From Thiosulfatihalobacter marinus (GTDB lineage: Bacteria; Pseudomonadota; Alphaproteobacteria; Rhodobacterales; Rhodobacteraceae), in contig NZ_JAECRZ010000009.1 of NCBI RefSeq assembly GCF_016019955.1, forward strand, positions 1-64,000: 64,000 nt of DNA, in the 5' to 3' direction. The position numbers and the translations under genes are program-made. The notes under the pieces were generated by a model. That model ran no database searches. It saw only the letters and a list, made by a program, of their open reading frames with translations, and had not been told where the DNA came from. Positions 7,216-17,289 of the stretch are shown here, in pieces (the first letter of the stretch is position 1; the number at the start of each line of letters is the position of its first letter).

Positions 7216-7809
7216 ATGTCGCGCTCAAAACGTCTCACCGATGCGGACCGCATGGAGATCGTTCGCGAGGCTGCGGAAGGTGTGACCACATCGGCCCTGG
7301 CGGAGCGGTACGGCGTGTCGGTGCGGGCAATTCAGTACACGCTCAAAGCTGATGCCGAGCGCCAGACGGATGCCGCCATTCCGGTCTCGGCGGTCAGTGT
7401 GAAGGTTACGGCTGCGGAGCTTGCGGCGCTCGACGAGGTGCTGGCCGCCGCCGGGATCGAGAGCCGGGCCGAGGGGCTGCGGCGGCTCATTCAGGCGGCA
7501 GGCGGGGTGTTCGTTCCGGATGCGCAGATGGCAGCAGAGATGGCGCGCTATAGGGCTTCTTTGCATGAGGTTGGCAATGGGGTCGCACAGATCGCCAAGC
7601 AGATGACGCGGGCCAATCGGATGGGGCAGGGGGCTGATGGCGGCACGCGTGCCGAGTTCTCCGAATTGCGGCTTGCGCAGATGCGCGGGCTGGCGCGGTT
7701 CATCCTGGATTCTGCTGACGAGATCGATCTGCTCCTGCGCCGTCGTCGCGACGCGATGCAGCTGGAGGCTACGGCCGCGCTGAGGGAGTTTGCCCATGCG
7801 GCTGAATGA
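7216..7809 (+). CDS. mobC: MobC-like relaxosome accessory protein
   Basis: A 197-aa DNA-binding protein. Residues 1-45 form a helix-turn-helix (RLTDADRMEIVREAAEGVTT, SALAERYGVSVRAIQY). The middle (about 60-95) looks like a ribbon-helix-helix region (VSVKVTAAELAALDEVLAAA). A MobC-type segment follows with EVGNGVAQIAKQMTRANRMG. MobC proteins bind oriT, help melt it and load the relaxase. The stop overlaps the relaxase start by 14 nt. Operator site 2 and the candidate oriT lie upstream, so the operon may be self-regulated. Confidence 0.8.
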   Translation: MSRSKRLTDADRMEIVREAAEGVTTSALAERYGVSVRAIQYTLKADAERQTDAAIPVSAVSVKVTAAELAALDEVLAAAGIESRAEGLRRLIQAAGGVFVPDAQMAAEMARYRASLHEVGNGVAQIAKQMTRANRMGQGADGGTRAEFSELRLAQMRGLARFILDSADEIDLLLRRRRDAMQLEATAALREFAHAAE

Positions 7810-10129
7810 TGCCGTTGATGCCGTCACTGGCGAGGTCTTCCGGGACGGCTGGAGCCGAATCCGAGGCTCGATGCAGGGGCTGCATGTCGCCAAGCAGAGC
7901 CAGCTTGCGCGCGTGGCAGCAGGGCATCGGCCAGCGGTCTTCAAGGCGATCCGGGGTGGGGGCACGCATACCAAATCGCAGCTGATGAACCAGCTCGATT
8001 ACCTCACCACCAAGTCTACTCATATCGTGGACAGTAGCGGGTTCCTCGATGGCAAGGCGAAGCTCGAAGCGAAGGACATCAAGGACCTCACCGAGCGCTT
8101 TGCCAAGCGGTGGGACGCGGGCTTCAAGCCTAAGCTTGGGCAGACCACCCATATGCTCATGTCCTTCCCCATCGGCACCCGCGGCGAGGACGTGCGCGAC
8201 ATCGCGACGGATGTGACCGAGCGGTTCTTCCAGACCGATGAGGGGCATTTCGACTACATCATCGCGGTGCATGAGGACCGCGATCACCCCCATGCGCATC
8301 TGGTGCTGAACCGCCGCTCGCAGGAAGGCGAGTTCTTCTTTCTGGGGCGCAACCACCGCTTCAACTATGACGACTTCCGCCTCGCCATGGTCGAGGAGGC
8401 GGAGAAGTACGGCGTGCGCCTCGAGGCCACGCGCCGCGTCGATCGGGGGCTCATGCATTACCCCGCCCGGACCAGCGAGGTCTATGCGGCGAAAGAAGAG
8501 GGGCGCGCGCCCCGCGAGCGCGAACGCGTGGGCACCGACCTGACGCGGACGCTCGCGGAGATCGCCAATACCAGAACCGTCTACCACTCGCTTGCTGCGG
8601 AGGCATCGCGCGAGGCCCGTGAAGATATTGCCACAGCCCTTTTCCGCGCGGGTGAGGTGCTGGCGCGCGGCGGGCAGCTGGACCGAACAGGAGATGTGTA
8701 TATGGCCGAGGATCAGAGTTTCGAGGATCTGAGAAGCCTCTACGCGGAAAAGCTCGCGCGGGTGCAGGGCATGATCGCCGAGAAGTCTGACGCGGAACGT
8801 CCCGTGCTGGAAAAACGCCTCATCGAGATCCAGACGCAGGTCCAGCACATGCAGCCGCTCGGATTGCGTTCGAGCACGTTGTCAGAGGCGCCCTCGGAAG
8901 GCGGGATCTATTCTGAGGCCAATATCGACGCCAGCCGGCTGGACCGTCTGGCCGAGCCGGACTTGCGGTCGCGCATAGACACCGCGCTGCGCGGAACCGG
9001 GATCAGCACATCGGAAGTGGTGGCCCGGATCGAAACCAGGGCCTCGAATGCCGCGCTGGAGCATCAATGGATCGCAGATGATCTCTCCAAAGTGGCCGAG
9101 GCGCGCGATCTGAACCTCGAACGCCGCGCCGATCTGGAACAGGCGCGCGACATTCTCAATGACGTGCATGTGGAACTTGGCACGCTGTTGGAGCGCGAGA
9201 ACGTGCTGCGCCGGGATGGCGTCATGGAAGCGGAAGCGGTCAGCGAGCGGTTCCACTATCAGGAGGACGCGGTCCGGGCGATGGAAGGGGCAATCCGTCA
9301 GGAGATGCGCGCAGAGGGTCTGACAGCGGAGCAGATCGAGGCTCGGGACTGGGAGGTGGCCTCACGGGCGGAGCGCCGGATCGAGACGGAGCAGCGTGCG
9401 TATCTCGAGGCACATCCGGAGCTGCTCGCCCGTCCGGACGATGTGATCGACCGGTCCGAGCCCTACCGGGAGACCATCACAGATGTGGCCCGCGCCAGCG
9501 AGATCACCCGCGAGGTCGACCGGATCATGGAGCGTCGCGATGCCCGCACCCCTGTTGCCGATGCTGTCACGGATGACTTGCGCGCGCGCTATCCGGACAT
9601 GCCGTCCCACCTCGCCCGTGGGCTCGGCGCGACCTATGCCGCCGTCGTCGAGATCCGGGATACGGAGGTCATCAATCAGGTCCGCCGCGAAACCGAGATG
9701 CGCGACGGGCCCGGGTTGGGCAAGCGTGACGAACGTCTAGCGACCCGCGATGAAACTGCACCGCAGTTTGACCGGTCCGACCGCCTCGCAGAGGAGATTG
9801 CGCGTGTTCTGGACCATGAGCGGGCGGGGGAGTTGTCCGCGCCCTTCGAGACCGACGCGGAGCGCGACGCCTTCCGCGGTGAGATCGCGCGGGTGCTGGA
9901 CGTTCGCCAACTAGACCGGCTCACATCCGGCGATGCCGATGCGCTGGACAAGGTTCTCGAGGACCGCCTCGACCGGCTCTATGTCGCCAAGGTCTACCTG
10001 CAATCCGATGCCGCGACGGCCAACACGGAGGCCCTGCGTCAGGTGGTCGATGAACTGGCCGATGCCGAATTTGAAAAACACCGCGCGACAGACGTGGATG
10101 GCGAAACCGAGCGGGGTCAGGTCCATTGA
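7796..10129 (+). CDS. MobA/VirD2-type relaxase
   Basis: A 777-aa protein. The N-terminal relaxase domain (about 1-230) has a candidate catalytic Tyr in NQLDYLTTKS (about residues 64-73) and the metal-binding three-His motif HEDRDHPHAHLVLN (about 158-171), typical of VirD2/MOBP-like relaxases. The remainder is long, charged and helical, probably for T4SS recognition and DNA contacts. It nicks oriT and is carried with the strand into the recipient. The ATG at 7796 is preferred over TTG 7790 because GAGGGAG lies at the right spacing. The stop overlaps traG by 4 nt. Confidence 0.88.
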   Translation: MRLNDAVDAVTGEVFRDGWSRIRGSMQGLHVAKQSQLARVAAGHRPAVFKAIRGGGTHTKSQLMNQLDYLTTKSTHIVDSSGFLDGKAKLEAKDIKDLTERFAKRWDAGFKPKLGQTTHMLMSFPIGTRGEDVRDIATDVTERFFQTDEGHFDYIIAVHEDRDHPHAHLVLNRRSQEGEFFFLGRNHRFNYDDFRLAMVEEAEKYGVRLEATRRVDRGLMHYPARTSEVYAAKEEGRAPRERERVGTDLTRTLAEIANTRTVYHSLAAEASREAREDIATALFRAGEVLARGGQLDRTGDVYMAEDQSFEDLRSLYAEKLARVQGMIAEKSDAERPVLEKRLIEIQTQVQHMQPLGLRSSTLSEAPSEGGIYSEANIDASRLDRLAEPDLRSRIDTALRGTGISTSEVVARIETRASNAALEHQWIADDLSKVAEARDLNLERRADLEQARDILNDVHVELGTLLERENVLRRDGVMEAEAVSERFHYQEDAVRAMEGAIRQEMRAEGLTAEQIEARDWEVASRAERRIETEQRAYLEAHPELLARPDDVIDRSEPYRETITDVARASEITREVDRIMERRDARTPVADAVTDDLRARYPDMPSHLARGLGATYAAVVEIRDTEVINQVRRETEMRDGPGLGKRDERLATRDETAPQFDRSDRLAEEIARVLDHERAGELSAPFETDAERDAFRGEIARVLDVRQLDRLTSGDADALDKVLEDRLDRLYVAKVYLQSDAATANTEALRQVVDELADAEFEKHRATDVDGETERGQVH

Positions 10130-12117
10130 GCGCCGCCATGGGAAAGGCGCGGATCGCCACGGGCGTCCTGTTGGTGACGCTGGTGACCGGGGCCATGGGC
10201 TATACCATCGCCTCGGCGGTACTGACCTACCAGGATCTAGGCTTCGGGGCCGAGATCGACTTTGCCTATATCGCGCAGAACTATCTGGCGATCCTCGATC
10301 GCCGCCCCGAGGATGCCCAGCTGATCCACCTGATCATCGGCAGCTTCGCCGCCGCCGGCATGATGCTGAGCCTCGCCCTCTCGGGGTCCGCTCTGACACG
10401 CTTTGGCCAGACCCATTGGCAGTCTGCGCGCGAGATGAAGTCCAATGGTTTTTTCGGCGCGCCCGGCACCGGCTTCATCCTCGGCAAGCTGGGTTCTCCA
10501 AAATCCAGCGCGAAATACATTTGCTCGAAAGTCTTCCCGCACGCGCTGATCGTGGCCCCCACGGGCCGCGGCAAGACCACGGGCTTCGTCATTCCAAACT
10601 TGCTAACCTGGCAAGGCTCCGCCGTGACGCTCGATGTGAAGGGGGAATGCTTCGAGGCAACAGCCCGGCACCGCGCAGCCCAGGGCGACAAGGTCTATCG
10701 TTTTGCCCCCACCGATTGGGAGGGCAAGCGCACGCATCGCTACAATCCGCTCCTGCGCATCTATCAATTGAAGGATCCCGCGCGCCAGCAGATGGAATTG
10801 CAGCTCCTGGCGACGCTCTTCCTGCAAAGCGACAATGACCGGGTTCAGGGTCTCCTGAAGGGCGGGATCGATCTCTTCGTCGCCGCAGGGCTTTTGGCCT
10901 TCCAGCGAAAGCGCCCGACCCTAGGCGAAATCTACCGCATCGCGGCCTCGGGCGGGAACAAGCAGAAGGAGTATTTCGCGCGGGGTCACGAGGTCGACAA
11001 CAGGGCGGCCAAACTGATCTTCACGCGGCTGGCCTCGACCAACAACGACACGCTGACGTCTTACGTCTCGCTCCTTATGACCTCGGGGCTCGATCAATGG
11101 CAGAACCCTGCGATCGATGAGGCGACGGCAGTTTCGGACTTCGATTTCCGGACGATCCGCAAGAAACCCTTTTCAGTCTATCTCGTTGTCCAACCCCTCA
11201 TGGTCAAACCTCTCGCGCCGCTGATCCGGCTGTTTTTCTCCGACCTGCTCTCGGCCATGCAGGAAAAGGACCCCGGGCCGGATGAGCCATGGCCGGTGAT
11301 GATCATGCTCGACGAGTTCAATCGTTTGGGCAAGATGCCCATCGTGGTCGAGAGCATCGAGACCCTGCGCACCTATCGTGGTCACCTGGCCGTCGTCACC
11401 CAAACCATCCCCGCCCTCGATGAAATCTATGGCGAGAACACCCGCCGCGCCTTGCAGGGCAACGCCGGCGTGAAGCTGTACCTGACGCCCTCGGATGAGA
11501 AGACAGTCGAGGAGCTGAGCAAGGCGGTCGGCAAGACCACGAAGACCGTGGTCACGCGATCTCAATCAATCGGCAAGAACCCATTCGAAGGCCGCAGCCA
11601 ATCGACACGGACTGAGGAAAGCTCGCTGTTGCCGGAAGATGAGGCGCGCCGCCTGCCGCTCGACGAGATCGTCATGGTCATCGATGCCCAGATGCCTGTC
11701 CGCGCGAAGCGGATCCAGTATTTTAACGATCGGCTGTTCAAGGCGATACACGCGGCGCAGACGGGCGAGTTGCCGTTCCCGGAACCGGGGGGAGGTGGGT
11801 CGCAGGGCACGTTGCCGTTGAGTATGCGCGCGATGCCGATGACACCGCCAGCGAACGAGTCGGGCGGACCCGAGGCCGATGTTGAGGCCGCACTCCAGGC
11901 TCCTGATGGCCAATCGTCAGGGAAAACTGATGTCGCTCCAAAGAAGACCGCGCCTGTCGTTCAAGCCGTCGTCGCCGAGGAACAGCGGCAGATGGAGATG
12001 AATTTTGTGGCGCAGGTATCATCGGATTATCTGCCGCGAGGCGAAGTCAATGAGGATGTACGGACGGCTGTGGATGGTCTAAGCGAGATTGAGACGATTT
12101 TGAAACAAGGCCTTTGA
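10126..12117 (+). CDS. traG: TraG/VirD4 type IV coupling protein
   Basis: A 663-aa inner-membrane ATPase. Two N-terminal membrane segments (about 6-30 and 62-85) precede the motor domain with Walker A APTGRGKTTG (about 143-152) and Walker B VMIMLDEF (about 391-398). The C-terminal ~110 residues are Pro/Gly/Gln-rich and variable. It connects the relaxosome to the VirB channel. The start codon is TTG overlapping the relaxase stop (TTGA). It is the last gene before the Dnd island; the rest of the T4SS resumes only at 30568 on the other strand. Confidence 0.92.
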   Translation: MSAAMGKARIATGVLLVTLVTGAMGYTIASAVLTYQDLGFGAEIDFAYIAQNYLAILDRRPEDAQLIHLIIGSFAAAGMMLSLALSGSALTRFGQTHWQSAREMKSNGFFGAPGTGFILGKLGSPKSSAKYICSKVFPHALIVAPTGRGKTTGFVIPNLLTWQGSAVTLDVKGECFEATARHRAAQGDKVYRFAPTDWEGKRTHRYNPLLRIYQLKDPARQQMELQLLATLFLQSDNDRVQGLLKGGIDLFVAAGLLAFQRKRPTLGEIYRIAASGGNKQKEYFARGHEVDNRAAKLIFTRLASTNNDTLTSYVSLLMTSGLDQWQNPAIDEATAVSDFDFRTIRKKPFSVYLVVQPLMVKPLAPLIRLFFSDLLSAMQEKDPGPDEPWPVMIMLDEFNRLGKMPIVVESIETLRTYRGHLAVVTQTIPALDEIYGENTRRALQGNAGVKLYLTPSDEKTVEELSKAVGKTTKTVVTRSQSIGKNPFEGRSQSTRTEESSLLPEDEARRLPLDEIVMVIDAQMPVRAKRIQYFNDRLFKAIHAAQTGELPFPEPGGGGSQGTLPLSMRAMPMTPPANESGGPEADVEAALQAPDGQSSGKTDVAPKKTAPVVQAVVAEEQRQMEMNFVAQVSSDYLPRGEVNEDVRTAVDGLSEIETILKQGL

Positions 12118-12356
12118 GGCGACCTACCGGTTCGTCGGATTAGAGATTTGATCGAAGAGGAAAGCTGGACAAGACTAAGCCTCATATCGAAGGGTTCGCG
12201 GCCCTCATTTTGAAGTCGACCGCCCACATTTTTGGGCTATTTGCTGCGCATCGAGCCAGATGCCGAATTTACTCGTCCTCAACATAGAATTGCGCTAGTT
12301 GGCCGTGACGTTTTGTTTAGAAAGAAGCAGCCGCTACAGATGCCCTTAGGGGGGTT

Positions 12357-12385
12357 GACTTCCGGAGAGACTTCCATAGACTTCC
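12357..12385 (+). promoter_or_regulatory. Triple GACTTCC repeat upstream of dndB
   Basis: GACTTCC occurs at 12357-12363, 12369-12375 and 12379-12385, about 20-50 bp before the dndB ATG. The first copy overlaps a possible -35 (TTGACT, 12355-12360), with a weak -10-like TAGACT 16 bp later. DndB is known to repress dnd promoters in other bacteria, so this is a candidate operator. The wider gap 12118-12405 shows no gene. Confidence 0.45.
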
Positions 12386-12405
12386 ACCCAGCAGTAGGGG
12401 GTCTA

Positions 12406-13512
12406 ATGAGCGGTAATTTCTATAATTTCGCAGCCATACGCGGCGTCCAAGCTGGAACCGAGTATTATGTGATCATGGTCCCGCTTAAGATGGTTCCAAA
12501 GATTTTCGAATTCGACAGTCAGGAATTGCCAGCGGACTTGCGCGCTCAACGCGTATTGTCAAACGTCCGCGTTCCGCAAATCGCATCCTACCTCTCGGAA
12601 AACTTCGAGGAATATACGCTCTCGTCTCTCTGCGCGTCCGTGGATGGTGATCTTGAGTTTTCCCCAGCCAGCGATGGTCTTCAGTTCCGTAATGTAGGCG
12701 AGCTACGGCTTTCAATGACAGCGCGCATCATTCTAAACGATGGACAGCATCGTCGCGCCGCAATCGAAGAAGCCCTCAAGACGCGACCCAAACTGGAAAA
12801 CGAAACCATCTCGGTTGTGCTTTTCGTGGATGAGGGGCTCGAGCGCTGCCAGCAAATGTTCGCGGACCTCAACAAGAATGCCGTACGTCCATCCGGGTCG
12901 TTGAACGTCCTCTATGACCGCAGAAATCCTTTGGCACGTCTGAGCACGCGCGTGCTAGAAGACATTCCGTTTTTCCAAGAATTCACCGAGCTCGAAAAGA
13001 CATCTCTGTCGAACCGAGCCAAAAACCTCTTTACCTTGTCCAGCCTGAATCAAGCCAACAAGTGGCTCGCAGGACATGACGCAAACCGGTTCGGTGAAAA
13101 CACTGAAAGCACCGTGATCGCATATTGGCGTCAGGTTGCTGAGGTCATCCCCGACTGGCAAAAACTGATGCGCGGCGCGACAACGGCGGGTGATTTGCGC
13201 AAAGAAACCGTTCATGCGCATGGCGTCATGTTACAGGCGTTTGGCGTCCTGGGGGCAAGACTGATTGCAGCAAAGCCGGATGGATGGGTGGAAAACCTGG
13301 CACCACTGGCGGAGATCAATTGGAGCAAGCGCAATGCACAACTCTGGCGTCCACGCGTCATGGGTTCGCGCGGCATGGATGGCAGTGTGAAATCCGTACA
13401 TCTGGCGGCCAACGTCCTAATTGGGGCTGTGGGCTTGCCGCTCAATGAAAAAGAACAAGCGAATGAAGACGACTACTTGGCGTCATTGACTGAAGAGAAG
13501 GTCGTCGCATGA
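12406..13512 (+). CDS. dndB: DNA phosphorothioation protein DndB
   Basis: A 368-aa protein of the DGQHR superfamily, with LNDGQHRRAAIEEAL at about residues 165-179 and the DndB-like N-terminus NFAAIRGVQAGTEYYVIMVP, then FADLNKNAVRPS. DndB is dispensable for sulfur transfer and acts as a repressor or modulator of dnd transcription. The start is set at 12406 (GGGGG 5 nt upstream); the frame is open further upstream to 12232, but that stretch holds promoter-like repeats. ATGA overlap with dndC. Confidence 0.88.
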   Translation: MSGNFYNFAAIRGVQAGTEYYVIMVPLKMVPKIFEFDSQELPADLRAQRVLSNVRVPQIASYLSENFEEYTLSSLCASVDGDLEFSPASDGLQFRNVGELRLSMTARIILNDGQHRRAAIEEALKTRPKLENETISVVLFVDEGLERCQQMFADLNKNAVRPSGSLNVLYDRRNPLARLSTRVLEDIPFFQEFTELEKTSLSNRAKNLFTLSSLNQANKWLAGHDANRFGENTESTVIAYWRQVAEVIPDWQKLMRGATTAGDLRKETVHAHGVMLQAFGVLGARLIAAKPDGWVENLAPLAEINWSKRNAQLWRPRVMGSRGMDGSVKSVHLAANVLIGAVGLPLNEKEQANEDDYLASLTEEKVVA

Positions 13513-14972
13513 CATCTAGTAAGGATACCGATCAAACAAAGAGGGCAGGGCTCGATCTTGTCGCTCTACAGGAACATATCCGCACCGTTTACGCGGCGGA
13601 CGACCGGCCTTGGGTGATCGGGTATAGCGGCGGAAAGGATTCAACCTGTGCCTTGCAGCTGATCTGGAGTGCCATTCGTGCACTTCCGGAAGATGCGCGG
13701 CGCAAACCGATTTTCGTCCTCAGTTCCGACACGCTTGTCGAAACGCCAGTGATCGTAAACTACATCGACGAGACCTTGGCTGCGATCAACGCGGCAGCGG
13801 CAGACCAGAACATGCCCATTACCGCACAAAAGGTGGTTCCGGAGATCTCAGACAGCTTCTGGGTGAACCTGATTGGTCGCGGATATCCTGCACCGTCAAA
13901 GCGCTTTCGCTGGTGCACGGAACGCTTGAAGATCGATCCGGCCAATGCTTTCATCAAGAACCGCGTTGCCGAGTATGGCGAGGTGGTCATGGTTCTGGGC
14001 GTCCGGTCCTCGGAAAGCGCGACGCGCGCGCAAGTGATGTCGCTGCACAAGATCGATGGGACGGCCTTGTCTCGCCATTCGACCTTGCCTGGGGCTTTCG
14101 TTTTCACGCCGATCGAGACCTTCAGTGTGGATGATGTTTGGGCTTTCTTGCTGCAAAACCAGTCACCTTGGGGATCAGACAACCGCGATTTGCTTGCGAT
14201 GTATAGAAACGCGCAAGCTGGCGAGTGCCCACTTGTGGTCGACAAGCAGACCGAAAGCTGTGGGAATTCCCGCTTTGGCTGCTGGGTGTGCACGGTTGTG
14301 ACAAAAGACAAGGCCATGGAGGCGCTTGTTGAGAATGGCGAGGAATGGCTTGAGCCTTTGCTTGATCTCCGTGACGAGCTGGCTGAAACACAAAACCCCG
14401 AGCGGAAGCGGGAGTTTCGGGATTTTCGCAGACGGGACGGCTCAGTCACCTTTGTGGGCGATGCAGAGACATCCATTCCGGGGCCCTATCTTTTCGAGTA
14501 CCGCAAAGAGCTCTTGAGAAAACTTTTGGAGGCGCAAGAGCAGGTAAATGCCAATGCGCCGCCCGGGGAGAAGACCGACCTTATTCAGGTCGAAGAACTG
14601 CGGGAGATCCGTCGGATCTGGCGGAGCGAACAGGGTGACTGGGGCGATGCTGTTTCAGAGACCCTCCAAGCTGTGACGGGCAAGGAACTCCCAGCCGATG
14701 CGACCGACGGATTTGAATTCCAAGCCGATGACGCCAAGGTCTTGGCGGATGTCTGCGCCGCGCATGATTTGCCGCCACGGCTCTTGGCCCAGCTTCTGGA
14801 GGCAGAGCGCTCTGTGCGGGGTCTGAAGCGCCGGACACTTATTCACCGAAAGATCGCTTCGATCCTTGAGCAAGAGTGGCGAGACGAAGCAATAGTCCTG
14901 GACGAACGCAAAGCGCGATTGAAAGAGCGTGAGGCATCTTCGTCTGACCCTCTGTTTGAGACTGAATCATGA
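13509..14972 (+). CDS. dndC: DndC, PAPS-reductase-like sulfurtransferase
   Basis: A 487-aa protein. The ATP-pyrophosphatase P-loop YSGGKDSTCALQL (about 36-48) and a PAPS-reductase core are followed by iron-sulfur cysteines: FRWCTERLK (about 135), ECPLVVDKQ and CGNSRFGCWVC (about 239-260). DndC activates the DNA backbone and passes sulfur from DndA using a 4Fe-4S cluster. The C-terminal ~150 residues are helical and charged. ATGA overlaps couple it to dndB and dndD. Confidence 0.93.
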   Translation: MTSSKDTDQTKRAGLDLVALQEHIRTVYAADDRPWVIGYSGGKDSTCALQLIWSAIRALPEDARRKPIFVLSSDTLVETPVIVNYIDETLAAINAAAADQNMPITAQKVVPEISDSFWVNLIGRGYPAPSKRFRWCTERLKIDPANAFIKNRVAEYGEVVMVLGVRSSESATRAQVMSLHKIDGTALSRHSTLPGAFVFTPIETFSVDDVWAFLLQNQSPWGSDNRDLLAMYRNAQAGECPLVVDKQTESCGNSRFGCWVCTVVTKDKAMEALVENGEEWLEPLLDLRDELAETQNPERKREFRDFRRRDGSVTFVGDAETSIPGPYLFEYRKELLRKLLEAQEQVNANAPPGEKTDLIQVEELREIRRIWRSEQGDWGDAVSETLQAVTGKELPADATDGFEFQADDAKVLADVCAAHDLPPRLLAQLLEAERSVRGLKRRTLIHRKIASILEQEWRDEAIVLDERKARLKEREASSSDPLFETES

Positions 14973-16921
14973 TCTTACAGTCTCTACGCCTCGTGAACTT
15001 TGGTCTTTATGGCGGTGAGCACCGTTTTGATCTTGCACCTGAGCCAGACGGGCAAAAACCTGTGGTCTTGGTTGTTGGCCATAATGGTGCCGGGAAGACA
15101 ACGTTCTTGGAGTCTGTCCGTTTGGCGCTCTACGGCAAACGCGCCCTCGGCGCGCGTGTTGGGCAGGCCGAATATGAGCGGCATCTCCTTAAACGGATCA
15201 ACAACTTCGCCAAGGACCGCAGAGCCTCCGTCGAACTGGCCTTCAAGAGCCAACACCTCGGCAATGAGGACCTCTACACCGTGCGGCGATCTTGGGCGGC
15301 CCGCGGTGCCAGCGTCATTGAAAGCCTTGAGTTTGAACGCAATGGCGCACCGGTGGAGGATATCCCAAGCGAGGATTGGAACCACTATCTCGAAGACATC
15401 ATTCCAGCTGGTGTGTCTCAGCTTTTCTTTTTCGATGGAGAAAAGATCCAAGACATTGCTGATGATCAGGAAAGCACTGGGCTGACAGATGCAATCAAAT
15501 CCTTGCTGGGGATCGATATTCTCGATCAGCTTCGGGGCGATCTCGCCCTTTACAAGTCACGCAGCATGGACCGGGACGGTTACACCGACTTAGAAGGTCT
15601 TCGGCGCGACCTAGAGATCGCAAAGTCTGATCTGGTCTTGGCTGAAGAGGAGATTGGATCGCTATCAGCAAAGCGCACCCAGCTTGCGCGGCGAAGCGAG
15701 GCGTCACAGAAAGTCTTTGAACAAGAGGGGGGAAGCATCGCGCTCAGCCGTGACACCCTATCAGAGGAGCTAAAGCGTGTCGAAGCGGATCTGACCAAGC
15801 AAACCAACGCGCTAAAGTCGCTTGTAAACGGCGTCGCGCCTTTTGCCCTGGCTCCAAAACTTCTCGAACGGTTCTCAGCAGACCTGGAGAAGGCGCGCGG
15901 GCAGCACAGCGCGACAGCAATCGAAGCCTTTGTCTCGAGTTTTCAGGCGGCCGTGGGCAACGACGACAAGACATGGACGAAGACGCATTTTGCGCAGCTC
16001 AAAGACTTCGCTCGGAACAGCCAAAGCACCGGGCCCAAAATGGCTCTGAGCACGGAACCGGACTGGGTCTTGGCCAAATTTTCTCAGGTTGCGGATGAAC
16101 GGGTGAAGGTGGCCACATTGGCTGCGCAACTGGCCGAGCTGCAAAAGCAACGCGCAACCTTGAAGGACCAGTTGAAGAACTTCCGTCCCGGTGCTGCCTC
16201 CGGTGCATTTGAGGAGTTGAAGAAAGCAGAGTTCGAACTCGGCGCCGTCGAAACAGAGCTCAATCGCAAGCAAGGCGAGGCGACCCAGGCACGTGCACTG
16301 ATCGAACGGCTGGAGCGCGAGTTACGTAAGTCCCAGGACGCCGTCTTCGCACTTGCAAGGGCCGAAGAGAAACGAGACCTGGCGACGCGAGCACAGGCCG
16401 CGCTCAACGAGTATGAGGAGCGGATTGTTCAAATGCGCCTCGCCTCGCTTTCCAAGCATTTCATCGAGGCATTCAGCGGCCTGGTTACGCGGAAGTCGCT
16501 CGTGCATGACGTCATCGTCGACCCCAACAGCTTTCAGCTCAAGCTTTTGGGCAAAGAAGGTAGAGAGATTACCCCATCCGAACTCTCCGCCGGCGAGCGG
16601 CAACTCTTTGCGATCTCGATGCTTTGGGCGCTTGGCCGAACAAGTGGGCGCGAATTGCCGATGATCATCGACACGCCGTTGTCACGTCTGGACCGGAAGC
16701 ACCGGACAAACTTGATGGCAAATTACGTGCCGCGCAGCTCGGCGCAGGTCGTCATGCTGTGCACCGACACCGAGTTGACCCCGGATTTGTCGAAAATCAT
16801 CAGCCCTTATGTGAGCCGACGTTTTGAGATTGGTGCTGTGGGTGGTGGACAACGCACGGAGATCACGGTGTTGAGAGCTGAAGCGGATGCACAGGTTCTG
16901 GAGACAACCGATGCACATTAA
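14969..16921 (+). CDS. dndD: DndD, SMC/Rad50-like ATPase
   Basis: A 650-aa protein with a split ABC ATPase. Walker A is GHNGAGKTTFLESV (about 33-46), a long coiled-coil spans about 190-470, and the C-terminal part holds the signature ELSAGERQLFAISMLW and Walker B LPMIIDTPLSRLD. No Cys zinc-hook is seen at the coil apex. In the Dnd complex it provides ATP-driven structural change or nicking to admit sulfur. It overlaps dndC (ATGA) and dndE (11 nt). Confidence 0.93.
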   Translation: MILQSLRLVNFGLYGGEHRFDLAPEPDGQKPVVLVVGHNGAGKTTFLESVRLALYGKRALGARVGQAEYERHLLKRINNFAKDRRASVELAFKSQHLGNEDLYTVRRSWAARGASVIESLEFERNGAPVEDIPSEDWNHYLEDIIPAGVSQLFFFDGEKIQDIADDQESTGLTDAIKSLLGIDILDQLRGDLALYKSRSMDRDGYTDLEGLRRDLEIAKSDLVLAEEEIGSLSAKRTQLARRSEASQKVFEQEGGSIALSRDTLSEELKRVEADLTKQTNALKSLVNGVAPFALAPKLLERFSADLEKARGQHSATAIEAFVSSFQAAVGNDDKTWTKTHFAQLKDFARNSQSTGPKMALSTEPDWVLAKFSQVADERVKVATLAAQLAELQKQRATLKDQLKNFRPGAASGAFEELKKAEFELGAVETELNRKQGEATQARALIERLERELRKSQDAVFALARAEEKRDLATRAQAALNEYEERIVQMRLASLSKHFIEAFSGLVTRKSLVHDVIVDPNSFQLKLLGKEGREITPSELSAGERQLFAISMLWALGRTSGRELPMIIDTPLSRLDRKHRTNLMANYVPRSSAQVVMLCTDTELTPDLSKIISPYVSRRFEIGAVGGGQRTEITVLRAEADAQVLETTDAH

Positions 16922-17285
16922 TAAGTTTCGGATCTCATCGACGGCGACCGGCCAGGTGCGGATCATTTCACAAAGATCAGGTCTGACACCCAACCTCGTT
17001 TGCCGCATGGCCATGTTGTCATCTTTTGAAGCCGGGCCCATATCCGGCGCCGCCGATGACGCTGGCGAGGGTCAAGAATTCAATGCCTATACGCTCTTTG
17101 GGGACTTCCAGCCTCTCTTCATCGACCTTCTGAAATACGTCGAGTTTGGAGCTGAGGAGATCGAAACCGACGACAGTGATTTGCTGGCGCGCTTGCGATT
17201 GCACATCGATCGCGGGGTGCGGCAACTCTCGGTCCGCCTCAAATCCCCGGCGGATGCGGCCGAGCTGATCGCGGGGAGTGCGTGA
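16911..17285 (+). CDS. dndE: DndE
   Basis: A 124-aa basic/acidic helical protein matching DndE: INKFRISSTATGQVRIISQR at the N-terminus, then GLTPNLVCRMAMLSSFE and a C-terminal HIDRGVRQLSVRLKSPADAAE. DndE binds nicked double-stranded DNA and completes the DndCDE complex. The start at ATG 16911 follows GGAGAC; upstream codons in the frame belong to the dndD tail. It lies 4 bp before the dndA start. Confidence 0.9.
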   Translation: MHINKFRISSTATGQVRIISQRSGLTPNLVCRMAMLSSFEAGPISGAADDAGEGQEFNAYTLFGDFQPLFIDLLKYVEFGAEEIETDDSDLLARLRLHIDRGVRQLSVRLKSPADAAELIAGSA

Positions 17286-17289
17286 AGCG

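Noticed and set aside
12232-12405. N-terminal extension of dndB
   Set aside because: The extra 58 residues do not look like DndB, and the DNA holds promoter-like repeats; ATG 12406 has the ribosome site.
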